64,000 bases of DNA from Clostridiales bacterium (GCA_015258265.1 JABZIP010000005.1:1-64000); one strand, 5' to 3'; numbered from the stretch's first letter, positions 53,371-63,374 are shown. Translations and numbers: made by a program. The notes: generated by a model from the sequence alone, not told the origin.

Positions 53371-54153
53371 TTAAATTTCCTTGCCAAGCAGCATATATGA
53401 ACGCTTGACAAATTCATCCGATTTGGAATTCATTATCGTAAGCTCCTGCTTTCCGTCACTTGAAAGCAGATTTCGTTCCTTCAAAACACAAGCAAGCTGT
53501 CTTGCCGTTCCGATACTGCCGTCGTATATCTTGATATGTTTTCCGACAACATTCGATATGGCATCTTTGATAAACGGATAATGCGTACAGCCCAATACCA
53601 CCGCAGCTAAATTTTCATCCGCTTCCGACAGCAATTTGCTTCGTAAGTATTCGTTCAAGGCTTCGCTCTCAAGTTCTCCTCTTTCGACAAACTCCATAAG
53701 TCCGGGACACGCTACAGGCACCAAGTCTGCAACATCTCTAAATCGCCTTGCCAGATTTACAAATTGCTTGCCCCTGACCGTCGCAGGCGTAGCCAGCATC
53801 AGTACTTTTTTTCCCTCGTTTTCCAGTGCTGCCGGTTTTATTGCAGGTTCCACACCTATTATAGGGATTTCCTTGTATTTTTGTCTAAGAGTACTTGCCG
53901 CCATACTAGTTGCCGTATTACAAGCAAGTACAATTGCTTTCGCTCCCATGTTTATAAACATTTCCAGGCTTTTTTCGGTTAATGCCAGAATCTCGTCTTG
54001 TCCTTTTGTTCCGTAAGGTGCATTCGCCGAATCGCCAAAATATATATATTTCTCTTGCGGTAATATCTTGAGCATCGCTTTCAAAACACTCAAACCGCCA
54101 AGTCCCGAATCGAAAACTCCTACAAATTTTTCGCTATTTTCTATCTTGTACAT
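53371..54153 (-). CDS. murI: Glutamate racemase
   Basis: 260 residues. FDSGLGGLSVLKAM and GDSANAPYG are typical; the two catalytic cysteines are Cys78 (LACNTATS) and Cys189 (LGCTHYPF). It makes D-glutamate for peptidoglycan. The gene is 10 bases upstream of the Cys-rich protein. Confidence 0.96.
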   Translation of the reverse strand: MYKIENSEKFVGVFDSGLGGLSVLKAMLKILPQEKYIYFGDSANAPYGTKGQDEILALTEKSLEMFINMGAKAIVLACNTATSMAASTLRQKYKEIPIIGVEPAIKPAALENEGKKVLMLATPATVRGKQFVNLARRFRDVADLVPVACPGLMEFVERGELESEALNEYLRSKLLSEADENLAAVVLGCTHYPFIKDAISNVVGKHIKIYDGSIGTARQLACVLKERNLLSSDGKQELTIMNSKSDEFVKRSYMLLGKEI

Positions 54154-54201
54154 CGCTCGCCTCTACTTAGTCAACATATCTAAGTTTTTGTTGTTTCGTA
54201 T

Positions 54202-55881
54202 CTATCTTCTCTCTGCCTTTGATTTATTTTGATACATTTTTTCATCTGCAATTGCTAAAATCTTTTCGTATTCTTCATTCTGCGCCTCTGCGCTTGATGC
54301 TATACCATACGCAAAGCCCATTTTCCACAAACGTTCGTCTTGCATATTAGATTGTTCAACCAGCTTTCCAAGTTCATCTACCTTTTGTTGTAACAACGCT
54401 TTATCTTCCATTCGTGCAATCGTTACAAATTCATCTCCTCCGTGCCGTACATTCATATATTCGTCGCCGGCAAAAGTCTGTTTGAGGAAATCGGCAAATC
54501 GCCTAATCAGCTTATCACCGGCTTCATGTCCATATGTATCGTTCACCTCTTTTAAATTATTCAGGTCAAACATTATGAGACTGTATGGTATGTGGTTTTT
54601 TACAATTTGAAGCACATACGCAATACCGCCGTATCTGTTATCAAGTCCGGTAAGTTGATCTTTGTGGGCGATTTCCTTGAATATTGCAATTTGTTTCTCG
54701 TATTTTTCTATTTCAATCGCCTTGAAAATATAGGTGAAAATCGGAGCGGCAACTACCATACATACCGCCAGCATAGTTGTCATATTGCTTATCTGCATGT
54801 ACTTGCCCGCTGTTACCATGTCTTTGAAATCCAGATTTATCAAGATTACGCGTATAACAAGCAGGAATATGGCTATGCCGTTACATATGCTCAATATCCT
54901 CTCGTATTTATCCTGTTTTTGGTAATCTGCTAAGAATATGAATGCTATTGCGCTCATCATTATAACAATCATCACTCTGAAAAACGAAATAGTCTGAGAA
55001 ATCCAAATTATTCCTGTTATATGAAAAACGAATATCCCGCTCAAATACGCAAGATATATGAATCTCATAGCTCGTATCAGCTGTTCGTATTTTGTGTTTT
55101 TCTTTATAATTTCTATTGTCGACAAGTATGTAAACACTGCAATATACGCCGATGCATACTCGAGTACGGATGTGCTTTCATAATTATTGGTCATAAATTG
55201 AAGGAAGCTGAACGTACATATAATCCAAAGTCCCAAGAAGAAAGCCGTTGCAAATGCGTATATCTGATAATAGCTGTCCGCCTTGTGCTTTAGATATGCT
55301 ATAATTGATGCTATATATCCACCAATTCCGGCAAAGAATACAAAAAAGCTGAGCATTAGAGCAAACAAATTGTCTTTGATTAAATCTCGCCATATGGTAT
55401 CACTGCTGCTGAATCTCAAAAAATCAATCCAGTCGTACTCCATCTTTTCCGCCGGTTTTATCTTAATTTCCAAATACGGATTGAATCCCTCTATGCTGTT
55501 TATCTTTACAATATGATATCCGCGTCCGAGCATTTTCCCTTCTTTGTATAGACGCTCACCGTATGAATAGAGATATTTATCTGAAACATATACCTCGACA
55601 GCCGAACCGTAAGTTCGAAAAACCAGATTTTTTCCCTCGTAATCTTTTTTATTCAGTTTTTTCATCAAGATTACTTCATCGCCTTGCTTAACGGAAGGCA
55701 GCTGTTTTTTCGATATCTCAAATTTACCGTAATACTCATCGTTTATAGTAAGCTCAAACGGTTCTTCCTTCCAGTTAATGCTTTTAATATCGCTGAAATT
55801 CAACTCCAAAAACATCAGGCACATAAATATCGCCATGCCCGCGAATGCAAGGATTTCCAAATATTTTTTGATATTGTTCAT
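54202..55881 (-). CDS. Membrane diguanylate cyclase with 7TM sensor region
   Basis: About 559 residues from ATG 55881. One N-terminal helix, an external beta-rich domain of about 150 residues, seven helices (the 7TMR-DISM layout), a short linker and a GGDEF domain at the end. HKDQLTGLDNRYG, NDTYGHEAGDKLIRRFADF and RHGGDEFVTI show an intact active site. No RxxD inhibitory site precedes GGDEF. It makes c-di-GMP in response to an outside signal. It is the only c-di-GMP gene seen here. The frame is open to 55968, but a promoter-like TATAAA lies in that part. Confidence 0.9.
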   Translation of the reverse strand: MNNIKKYLEILAFAGMAIFMCLMFLELNFSDIKSINWKEEPFELTINDEYYGKFEISKKQLPSVKQGDEVILMKKLNKKDYEGKNLVFRTYGSAVEVYVSDKYLYSYGERLYKEGKMLGRGYHIVKINSIEGFNPYLEIKIKPAEKMEYDWIDFLRFSSSDTIWRDLIKDNLFALMLSFFVFFAGIGGYIASIIAYLKHKADSYYQIYAFATAFFLGLWIICTFSFLQFMTNNYESTSVLEYASAYIAVFTYLSTIEIIKKNTKYEQLIRAMRFIYLAYLSGIFVFHITGIIWISQTISFFRVMIVIMMSAIAFIFLADYQKQDKYERILSICNGIAIFLLVIRVILINLDFKDMVTAGKYMQISNMTTMLAVCMVVAAPIFTYIFKAIEIEKYEKQIAIFKEIAHKDQLTGLDNRYGGIAYVLQIVKNHIPYSLIMFDLNNLKEVNDTYGHEAGDKLIRRFADFLKQTFAGDEYMNVRHGGDEFVTIARMEDKALLQQKVDELGKLVEQSNMQDERLWKMGFAYGIASSAEAQNEEYEKILAIADEKMYQNKSKAERR

Positions 55882-56069
55882 ATTGTATCGCGCTCCCCAA
55901 AATAAGTATTTTGTAAAACTCGGTAGCTTTTTATAGTCTACCACATTCACACAAAAAACACAAACCAATATATAACATATCGGTGTATTTTAGGACCTGT
56001 ACGGGTATAAATTAAATCGATATGTACATATAAAAAGCGACTTTTAAAGTTGCGAAAGGCGGTCTAAAT

Positions 56070-56951
56070 ATGAAAAAAGTAGTTGTGGTGGGTAATGGCC
56101 CTGCCGGTATAAGCTCGGCTATCTACACGGCAAGAGCAAATATAGATACAACGGTAATCGGTAGCGGATACGGTTCTTTGGAAACTGCAAATGTAGAAAA
56201 TTATTACGGTTTCGACGAAGCAATCAGCGGGAAGGAATTGATTGAGCGCGGTATCAGACAAGCAAAGCGTATAGGTGCAAGTGTAATTGACAGCGAAGTT
56301 CTCGAAATTTCATTCTCACATAACGATGATAACGGAAAACCGATATATTCAGTCAAAACAACAAGCGGTGAATTTCAAGCAAACGCAGTTACCATTGCCG
56401 TCGGACAAAAAAGGAAAAAAAGTCCTATAAAAAATTTAGCCGAACTCGAAGGGCACGGTGTAAGTTACTGCTCTATATGCGACGGTTTTTTCTACAAAGG
56501 AAAAGATGTTTGTGTAATAGGCTCAGGTAGATACGCCCTAAACGAAGTAGAATCATTACTGCCTATAGTTAAAAGCGTTACACTGCTTACAAACGGAGTC
56601 GATACCACGGCTGACTTCCCCAAATCTGTTGACATAGTTAGAACTCAAATTGCATCGTTAAATAGCGATGTAGCTACAGGAGCATTGAAATCCATAACCT
56701 TTGTAGACGGTATTTCCGTTGATTTCGCAGGAGCGTTCGTAGCTGAAGGTGTAGCGGACACTATCGCACTTGCAAAAAAACTTGGTTTATTGACAGAAAA
56801 AAATAAAATCGTTGTTTCCGATCGAAAAGAAACAAATCTTCTGGGAATTTATGCAGCAGGGGATTGCATCGGCGGAATCTTGCAAGTGGCAAAAGCCGTA
56901 AGCGACGGCGCCATCGCAGGTATTTCGATTACACAATACCTGAAAGATTAA
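56070..56951 (+). CDS. Thioredoxin reductase-like flavoprotein, probably ferredoxin-dependent type
   Basis: 293 residues. FAD site GNGPAGISSAIYTAR (8-22) and AAGDCIGG near the end; redox pair Cys134-Cys137 in YCSICDGFF. NADPH-dependent enzymes have GxGxxA with a following HRRxxxR. Here the second Rossmann motif is GSGRYALNEV and the HRR place reads LLTNGVDTTADF, so the 2'-phosphate site is missing. This matches the ferredoxin-dependent flavin thioredoxin reductases of Clostridia. It is followed by thioredoxin after 82 bases. Confidence 0.88.
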   Translation: MKKVVVVGNGPAGISSAIYTARANIDTTVIGSGYGSLETANVENYYGFDEAISGKELIERGIRQAKRIGASVIDSEVLEISFSHNDDNGKPIYSVKTTSGEFQANAVTIAVGQKRKKSPIKNLAELEGHGVSYCSICDGFFYKGKDVCVIGSGRYALNEVESLLPIVKSVTLLTNGVDTTADFPKSVDIVRTQIASLNSDVATGALKSITFVDGISVDFAGAFVAEGVADTIALAKKLGLLTEKNKIVVSDRKETNLLGIYAAGDCIGGILQVAKAVSDGAIAGISITQYLKD

Positions 56952-57033
56952 ATGTGTAAAAAAATATTTTTGTGGTATCTATTACAATTATAGCTTATGA
57001 TACAAAATATTAGGCTTAAATAAGGAGGTTTTT

Positions 57034-57342
57034 ATGGCAGCATTAACTATAACAAAAGAAAATTTCGAATCAGAGGTTGTAAACGCAGGTACTAAAGTGC
57101 TTGTTGATTTTTGGGCATCATGGTGTGCTCCATGTAGAATGGTATCCCCTATAATAGATGAAATTGCAAATGAAGCGACTGACTTTAAAGTAGGAAAAAT
57201 CAATGTTGACGAGCAGCCTGAGCTTGCCGCTCAATTCGGCGTAATGACTATCCCGACACTAATGATATTTGATAAAGGACAAGTCGTAAACAAGAGCATT
57301 GGAGCACAACCAAAAGAAAATATACTGGCGCTCCTAAAATAA
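57034..57342 (+). CDS. trxA: Thioredoxin with CAPC active site
   Basis: 102 residues, standard length. DFWASWCAPCRM holds the redox pair Cys31-Cys34; the usual CGPC is CAPC. VMTIPTLMIF keeps the cis-Pro. It is the likely substrate of the upstream flavoprotein. AAGGAGG lies 6 bases before the ATG. Confidence 0.94.
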   Translation: MAALTITKENFESEVVNAGTKVLVDFWASWCAPCRMVSPIIDEIANEATDFKVGKINVDEQPELAAQFGVMTIPTLMIFDKGQVVNKSIGAQPKENILALLK

Positions 57343-57359
57343 CAAATACGAAAAGAAAC

Positions 57360-57391
57360 AAAAAGACCTGATTATATAATCAGGTCTTTTT
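57360..57391. terminator. Bidirectional terminator between trxA and the CofE-like gene
   Basis: AAAAAGACCTGATTA and its perfect complement meet around the centre TATA-like bases, with A and T flanks. It serves both convergent genes. Confidence 0.95.
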
Positions 57392-57400
57392 GTTTTTCAT

Positions 57401-58591
57401 TTATTTTATATAGCTGTCAAAATAGCCCTGAATGTACACTATAGGAGTTCCCTTATCTCCGCTGCCGGAAGTAAGGTCGCAAAGCGAACCTATGAGATCG
57501 GTCAATCTTCGTGGTGTCGTACCTTGCGCCACCATAGAATTTTTGAGATCGGCATCCTTATTTTTGATGTATTCCGAGATCGCAGCTTTCAGTTCATCCC
57601 CTCGCAAGTGAGCAAAATCATTATCAGCCAAGTACTTAATTTTTACTTCGTTTGGAGTTCCCTCAAGACCGCTTGTATATCCCGGCGATACCACAGGATC
57701 TGCAAGTTCCCAAATCTTTCCTGCCGGATCTTTGAATGCTCCGTCGCCATATACCATTACTTCTATTGTTTTTCCTGTTTTTTCCAATATCTTCTTTTGT
57801 ATGCTGTTCACAAAATCAGTACAGTCGTTCGGGAAAAGTTTGACCGTATCTTCAGTCGCTTTGTTCGAACCGAGTATTCCATACTTTTCGTTATAACCGC
57901 TGCCGTCTACACTTGCTGTCATTATATCGTCAAGTCCAAGTACCGCCTTTGCTCCTGCCTCTTTCAAAAGTCGCTTACTTCTTGCTCTTGTATGTATATC
58001 GCAAGTTAGCACCCTGTCTGTATATTTAAGTATTGCTTTTGGATTATTTGCAAATATTATCTCAACTTGAGTTCCCACGCCCTCGATTAAGTCCTTATAA
58101 TATCCTACATAATCCATTCCTGTAAACGGATGTTTAGATTTACCGAAAAGTTTCTCAAATTCTTCGAGCGTCAACACATCGGAATACGGATTTACATTTT
58201 TTTCATCGAGCAAATCCATATCAACAAGTCCGTTTCCCACTTCATCACTTGGATAGCTGAGCATCAGGACAACCTTTTTTGCTCCCTTTGCAATCCCTTT
58301 TAGACAAATTGCAAATCGGTTTCTGCTGAGTATAGGGAATATTACACCGATAGTTTCGCCGCCCAATTTATTTTTGACATCTGAAGCTATCTGGTCTATG
58401 CTTGCGTAGTTTCCCTGCGCTCTTGCAACTACAGCTTCCGTAATTGCAAGCACATCCTTATCTCTTATCTCAAATTCGCCTGCCTTATTTGCATTAAGCA
58501 CGGTTTCTACAACTATCTTTTCTAAATCGTCTCCCTGTCTTATGATAGGAGCTCTAAGTCCCCTTGAAACTGTTCCTACTAATCTTTCCAT
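57401..58591 (-). CDS. CofE-like F420-0:glutamate ligase family protein
   Basis: 396 residues. GTVSRGLRAPIIRQGDDLEK and DKDVLAITEAVVARAQGNY match the start of the CofE family, which adds glutamate to coenzyme F420. Clostridia of this kind usually lack F420, and no other F420 gene is here. The C-terminal part (GYNEKYGILGSNKATEDTVK and later) is longer than in archaeal CofE. Family members of this type in Firmicutes have no established role; a ligase for another substrate is possible. Confidence 0.8.
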   Translation of the reverse strand: MERLVGTVSRGLRAPIIRQGDDLEKIVVETVLNANKAGEFEIRDKDVLAITEAVVARAQGNYASIDQIASDVKNKLGGETIGVIFPILSRNRFAICLKGIAKGAKKVVLMLSYPSDEVGNGLVDMDLLDEKNVNPYSDVLTLEEFEKLFGKSKHPFTGMDYVGYYKDLIEGVGTQVEIIFANNPKAILKYTDRVLTCDIHTRARSKRLLKEAGAKAVLGLDDIMTASVDGSGYNEKYGILGSNKATEDTVKLFPNDCTDFVNSIQKKILEKTGKTIEVMVYGDGAFKDPAGKIWELADPVVSPGYTSGLEGTPNEVKIKYLADNDFAHLRGDELKAAISEYIKNKDADLKNSMVAQGTTPRRLTDLIGSLCDLTSGSGDKGTPIVYIQGYFDSYIK

Positions 58592-58606
58592 ATCTTTTCC
58601 CTCACA

Positions 58607-59440
58607 TTATAGATTTTTTAACATTGCCAGTATTGAGGCACGCTCCAGATCCAAGCTGTTAACAGCATTAGTATCTTGTTCTTTTTCATCTGAAAAAATC
58701 GGTCTCATATTGATTTGCTGTATCGACAAAGCAATTTTTGCTTTTAGGTATTCGTCGCTTACACCCTGCAATTCATTTGATATCTGAGTTTTCGACTTTA
58801 CATTTTCAGATGCGCTTTGCACCGCCTGTATGTTTTGTGCTCCCTTATGAATGCTGCCCGGTATACTGAGATCGCCCATCATAAAGTTCGTAACTTTTTT
58901 GATGTGATTTATAGTTTCTTTGAACGGTGGCACACCACCATACTTTTTCACAGCTCCGGAACCCGCACTATACGCTGCAAGCGCAAGTTTGATATCGCCT
59001 CCGTACATTTTCAACTTATCGCCAATGTACTTAGCTCCTCCCATAATGTTCTCATACGGATCAAAAGCATCGGTTACTCCAAGTGCTTTTGCAGTGTTCG
59101 GCATCAGTTGCATTACTCCCATAGCTCCCGCCGATGAAACAACATGCGGTTTAAATTGTGATTCCGCTTTTGCCATCGCCTTGAGCAATTTTAAAGGCAC
59201 ATTGTTTTTCTTCGCTGCCGCCTCAAAAATTTCTTCCATTTCGTCAGGAGTTATATCTTTCTTTCCTTTTAACCTTTCTACAGGTTTTTCATTTTCTTTT
59301 GATTGTGAAACAAGTTTGGTAAGTGCTACATCAAAGCTACTATCTTTGATAGGAATCTGCTCACTTGTCTGCCCAAGTCCCGCATTCTTTGCCATAAAAT
59401 AATTCCTTTCATTTAAGCGTGCGATTTCGTACAAATCCAT
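58607..59440 (-). CDS. Lytic transglycosylase (SLT domain) without signal peptide
   Basis: 277 residues. Residues 65-190 are an SLT domain: AMAKAESQFKPHVVSSAGAM with catalytic Glu93, GVMQLMPNTAKALGV and ALAAYSAGSGAVKKYGG. It cleaves glycan strands of peptidoglycan. The N-terminus is polar with no secretion signal or membrane helix. The start may be 59440 or 59395, where AAAGGA precedes the ATG; neither adds a signal. Export by another route is implied if it acts on the wall. Confidence 0.88.
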   Translation of the reverse strand: MDLYEIARLNERNYFMAKNAGLGQTSEQIPIKDSSFDVALTKLVSQSKENEKPVERLKGKKDITPDEMEEIFEAAAKKNNVPLKLLKAMAKAESQFKPHVVSSAGAMGVMQLMPNTAKALGVTDAFDPYENIMGGAKYIGDKLKMYGGDIKLALAAYSAGSGAVKKYGGVPPFKETINHIKKVTNFMMGDLSIPGSIHKGAQNIQAVQSASENVKSKTQISNELQGVSDEYLKAKIALSIQQINMRPIFSDEKEQDTNAVNSLDLERASILAMLKNL

Positions 59441-59490
59441 ACTCCCCCACCTTCTTCTTATTTTGATACAGTCTTATTTTACCACATTTT

Positions 59491-59973
59491 TTACTTTGTG
59501 TCACTTACATTTTGTCTTTCTGCGACAATTCGTAAAATATTTGTTTCTTTCATCAATTCGTGAGCTATTATTCCAAGCATCACATCCAATTTTTCTACGT
59601 CTTCTTCAGGGAACCTTTCTCGTATTCTGGCACTTACTTTATTGATATAACTAAATATATCACCATATTTTTCGGTGTACTTATCGGTTACCTTAAGGTG
59701 AAATTCTCTTTTGTCCTTATCGCTTTGAATCTTTGATATGTAACCTTTTTTTACAAGCTGGTTTATCCTATATGCCGCATTCGGTGCAGATAATGTTGAC
59801 ATACTGGCAAATTCGTTGACTGTAGGTTCGCCAAGAGCCAATATTATCTCCATAAGAATTACTTCCATAGCGGAAAGTCCCTCTTCCTCTTTTGAGCCGA
59901 ACTCTTTGAAAACTCTGGAATAAAGAGACAACTTAAATCTATTATATACCTTTTGAAAATTTCGTTCCAGCAT
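59491..59973 (-). CDS. MarR family regulator, FabT-like
   Basis: 160 residues. Winged-helix core: LSAMEVILMEII, PTVNEFASMSTLSAPNAAYRINQL and KGYISKIQSDKDKREFHL (wing with DKR). It lies 15 bases after fabZ at the end of the fatty-acid run, so it is likely the FabT-type controller of these genes. The start at 59973 follows GAGGTGG; a GTG three codons upstream is less likely. Confidence 0.85.
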   Translation of the reverse strand: MLERNFQKVYNRFKLSLYSRVFKEFGSKEEEGLSAMEVILMEIILALGEPTVNEFASMSTLSAPNAAYRINQLVKKGYISKIQSDKDKREFHLKVTDKYTEKYGDIFSYINKVSARIRERFPEEDVEKLDVMLGIIAHELMKETNILRIVAERQNVSDTK

Positions 59974-59987
59974 AGCAGCCACCTCAT

Positions 59988-60419
59988 TTAAGCATCTATT
60001 ATAGCAAACGAAATTTCGCCGCTTGCTGCAATTTCTCCGTCAACCGACGCAGTAACATTTCCGAAACCTATACCGCCACGCATATTTGTCAGTTCACATT
60101 CCAATGTCAACACATCGCCCGGCACCACAGGTCTTTTAAATCTGCAATTTTTAACACCGCCGAATACTGCCAATTTCCCTTTGTTTTCGGGCATGGAAAG
60201 TATCGCTATTGCACCCGTCTGTGCAAGAGCCTCGAGTATCAACACCCCCGGCATTATAGCTTTTTGAGGGAAATGTCCTAAAAACTGCATCTCATTTGCG
60301 CTCACGCATTTCTTCCCTTTTGCATATTTCCCCACTTCCATATCGGTAATCCTATCCACAAACAGGAATGGATACCGATGCGGTAAAATTTCCTTTATCT
60401 GCTCAATGTCGAGTTGCAT
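59988..60419 (-). CDS. fabZ: 3-hydroxyacyl-ACP dehydratase FabZ
   Basis: 143 residues. [11 protein letters not shown] and [20 protein letters not shown] carry the catalytic His49 and Glu63. It removes water from 3-hydroxyacyl-ACP in fatty-acid elongation. It is 12 bases after fabF. Confidence 0.95.
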   Translation of the reverse strand: MQLDIEQIKEILPHRYPFLFVDRITDMEVGKYAKGKKCVSANEMQFLGHFPQKAIMPGVLILEALAQTGAIAILSMPENKGKLAVFGGVKNCRFKRPVVPGDVLTLECELTNMRGGIGFGNVTASVDGEIAASGEISFAIIDA

Positions 60420-60431
60420 AACTCTCCTCCT

Positions 60432-61667
60432 CTATTTGTATTTTTTGAATATAAGACTTGCATTGTGCCCGCCAAATCCAAGCGAATTTGACATAGCATA
60501 TTCTACATCTACATTCTTACCCTCATTTGGGCAAATATCTAAATCACAATTTTCATCTTTTACTTCAAAATTTATTGTAGGCGGTACGAAGCCGTCTGCA
60601 ATCGCATTCACACAAATAACCGCTTCTATTCCTCCGCTTGCTCCAAGCAAATGTCCGGTCATAGATTTCGTAGACGACATCACAAGTTTATTTGCATGTT
60701 CACCGAATGCGAGCTTCACAGCTTTCGTTTCTCCACTGTCATTTAAAGGCGTTCCCGTTCCGTGCGCATTTATATACATAACTGACTTCGGACTGATTCC
60801 GGCATCGTAAATTGCCATACTCATACAAGCCGCTGCACCGCTTCCGTCTTCAAGAGGGGCAGTCATATGATTTGCATCGCAAGTTGCCCCGTATCCCACT
60901 ATTTCACCAATTATATTTGCACCTCGCTTTTGCGCATGCTCATATTCTTCCAGTATCAATATGCCTGCTCCCTCGCCCATTACAAATCCTTCTCGCTCTT
61001 TATCAAACGGTATGCAGGCTCTTTTGGGATTTTTAGCTGTCGATAATGCACGCATCGAAGTGAACCCGCCTATTCCCAAGTGGCTGATACACGCTTCCGA
61101 ACCGCCTGCCGCCATTACATCAAGATACCCGTCTCTTATATTTCGGAACGCTTCACCTATTGCATTTGTAGCAGATGCGCACGCAGTAACGCAGCAGGTG
61201 CAACTACCTTTGAATCCCAGTCTTATAGCAACTGCCCCTGCCGCCATATTAACTATAGTAGTCGGTATGAAAAGCGGTGAAAGTCTGTCAAACCCTCGTT
61301 TAAGCCCCTTGCTGTATTCTTCTTCTATTATGCTTAGAGCGCCTATTCCGCTGGCAATATTTACTCCGCAACGCAAAGCATCTATTTTTTCCATATCTAT
61401 GCCGCTTTGTTCGAACGCTTCAATTGCAGACTTCAGCGCAAATTGCGTGAATCGCGCAGTTCTTCTTGCCTCCATTTTATCCATAAAGATTTCCGGATCG
61501 AAATTTTTAACCTCACCCGCCACTTTTACTTCGTGATTTTCAGTATCTATAGAACTTATGAAATCTATACCGCAAACACCTTTTTTGGCATTTCCCCACA
61601 TTTCCTCGGCGCTGTTTCCGATAGGCGAAATTGCTCCCACCCCTGTAATTACAACTCTTCTTTTCAT
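60432..61667 (-). CDS. fabF: 3-oxoacyl-ACP synthase II
   Basis: 411 residues. Catalytic triad Cys163 (TACASATNA), His302 (NAHGTGTPLND) and His339 (KSMTGHLLGASG). It condenses malonyl-ACP with the growing chain. It lies between fabG and fabZ in the usual order. Confidence 0.96.
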   Translation of the reverse strand: MKRRVVITGVGAISPIGNSAEEMWGNAKKGVCGIDFISSIDTENHEVKVAGEVKNFDPEIFMDKMEARRTARFTQFALKSAIEAFEQSGIDMEKIDALRCGVNIASGIGALSIIEEEYSKGLKRGFDRLSPLFIPTTIVNMAAGAVAIRLGFKGSCTCCVTACASATNAIGEAFRNIRDGYLDVMAAGGSEACISHLGIGGFTSMRALSTAKNPKRACIPFDKEREGFVMGEGAGILILEEYEHAQKRGANIIGEIVGYGATCDANHMTAPLEDGSGAAACMSMAIYDAGISPKSVMYINAHGTGTPLNDSGETKAVKLAFGEHANKLVMSSTKSMTGHLLGASGGIEAVICVNAIADGFVPPTINFEVKDENCDLDICPNEGKNVDVEYAMSNSLGFGGHNASLIFKKYK

Positions 61668-61686
61668 CGTTTTCTCCTATTATATG

Positions 61687-62424
61687 TTACATCGCTATGC
61701 CGCCGTCGACTCTAAGTACTTCCCCTGTAATATACGCTGCACTTTCGCTTGCAAGAAAACACACTGCATTTGCGATATCTTCCACATCTCCAAATCTTCC
61801 TGCAGGTATGGTTTTCAGCGCCGCTTCCACAACTTCACTTGGCAGCTTTTCAGTCATATCCGTCTTTACAAATCCCGGTGCCACTGCATTTACTGTAATA
61901 TTTCTTGATGCGACCTCGCGCGCATAAGATTTTGTAAGACCTATAACACCCGCCTTGGCAGCCGAATAGTTCGCCTGTCCCGCGTTTCCTATTAACCCCG
62001 ATACCGACGATATGTTTACAATTCTTCCATACCTTTGCTTCATCATAACTCTTGCCGTTGCTTTCATCATATTGAAAACTCCCACAAGATTAGTGTTGAT
62101 AACATCGCAAAATGCTTCCGTACTCATACGCATTAAAACATCATCTCTGGTAATTCCGGCATTATTCACAAGTATGTCAACTCCGCCAAAGTTTTCCACC
62201 GCTGCATCAACTATATCTTTACATGCGGCTTCATCTGCAACATCCGCCTTTTTGATGCACACTTTCGCACCTTTTTCCTCGCAAATCGACTTGGTCTTTT
62301 GAGCTTCTTCGTCATTTCCTTTATATGTTATCACTATATTCGCTCCCGCTTCAGCCAGTTTGATTGCAATAGCTTTCCCTATGCCTCTGCTAGCTCCTGT
62401 TACAATTGCGGTCTTTCCTCTCAT
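61687..62424 (-). CDS. fabG: 3-oxoacyl-ACP reductase
   Basis: 245 residues. NADP site TGASRGIGKAIA and catalytic Ser140, Tyr153 and Lys157 (NYSAAKAG). The start ATG 62424 follows GGGAGG by six bases; a frame extension to 62442 does not. It is part of the fab run. Confidence 0.96.
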   Translation of the reverse strand: MRGKTAIVTGASRGIGKAIAIKLAEAGANIVITYKGNDEEAQKTKSICEEKGAKVCIKKADVADEAACKDIVDAAVENFGGVDILVNNAGITRDDVLMRMSTEAFCDVINTNLVGVFNMMKATARVMMKQRYGRIVNISSVSGLIGNAGQANYSAAKAGVIGLTKSYAREVASRNITVNAVAPGFVKTDMTEKLPSEVVEAALKTIPAGRFGDVEDIANAVCFLASESAAYITGEVLRVDGGIAM

Positions 62425-62450
62425 TTGTACCTCCCGTTGCAAAATACAAC

Positions 62451-63374
62451 TTATCCTTTCAATGCTTTTACTGCCGCTTCAAAATCTGAAACATTGCTTA
62501 TCGAAATGCAATTTACATCCCTATCTATTTTTCTTACAAATCCCGAAAGCACTTTTCCCGGTCCTATCTCAACTATACATTCAACGCCCGTTTTAATGAT
62601 ATTTTTGATAATATCTTCCATTAGAACCCCCGTCGATACTTGCCTTACAAGCAGCTCCGCAATTTCTTCATCGCTTGTCTTTTCTCTACCTACGCAATTA
62701 AACAGTATCGGGAAAGTCATATCGCCAAATTCCAATTTAGCAAACTCCCGTTCCAATGCATCACCGGCTTTTTCCATATATCTTGTATGAAACGGTCCGC
62801 TCACATCAAGCGGTAAACATCTTTTTGCTCCAAGCTCGCCCGCAAGCTCCGCAGCTTTGAGTACTGCGCTTTTTTCACCTGAAATCACAATTTGATCGGG
62901 GCAGTTGATGTTTGTTATACTTACATATCCGTTTTCCGAACTTGCCCTCTTGCAACACTCCTCTATATTTGCTTTATCAAGTCCGATTACAGCGCACATC
63001 CCTGCGTCAATTCCTTTCGCCGCATCTTTCATACTTTTCGCCCTAAATCTGACTAAATCGACTGCTGTTTCAACATCCCACACATTCGCCGAACAAAGTG
63101 CGGTATATTCACCAAGGCTAAGCCCTGCTCCCATATCGAATTTTATACCGGCATCTTGTAACAATCCATATACTCCCATGCCGTATGCAAGCAAGATCGG
63201 CTGCGTATATACTGTATCTGCGAGTACATCAGCAGGTCCGTACCAAGCCGCGTTTTTTTCTTTTTCACTTAAATAGTCGAATACTCTGCGAAACGCGTCG
63301 TAATTTTCGTAAAAATCCTGTCCCATTCCTACCGCCTGACTACCTTGTCCTGCAAATATTACAGCTGTTTTCAT
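62451..63374 (-). CDS. fabD: Malonyl-CoA:ACP transacylase
   Basis: 307 residues. FAGQGSQAVGMG at the start, GLSLGEY with the nucleophile Ser86, and GPFHTRYM with the catalytic His near 197. It loads malonyl groups onto ACP. The nearest ACP gene is at 42913. Confidence 0.95.
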   Translation of the reverse strand: MKTAVIFAGQGSQAVGMGQDFYENYDAFRRVFDYLSEKEKNAAWYGPADVLADTVYTQPILLAYGMGVYGLLQDAGIKFDMGAGLSLGEYTALCSANVWDVETAVDLVRFRAKSMKDAAKGIDAGMCAVIGLDKANIEECCKRASSENGYVSITNINCPDQIVISGEKSAVLKAAELAGELGAKRCLPLDVSGPFHTRYMEKAGDALEREFAKLEFGDMTFPILFNCVGREKTSDEEIAELLVRQVSTGVLMEDIIKNIIKTGVECIVEIGPGKVLSGFVRKIDRDVNCISISNVSDFEAAVKALKG

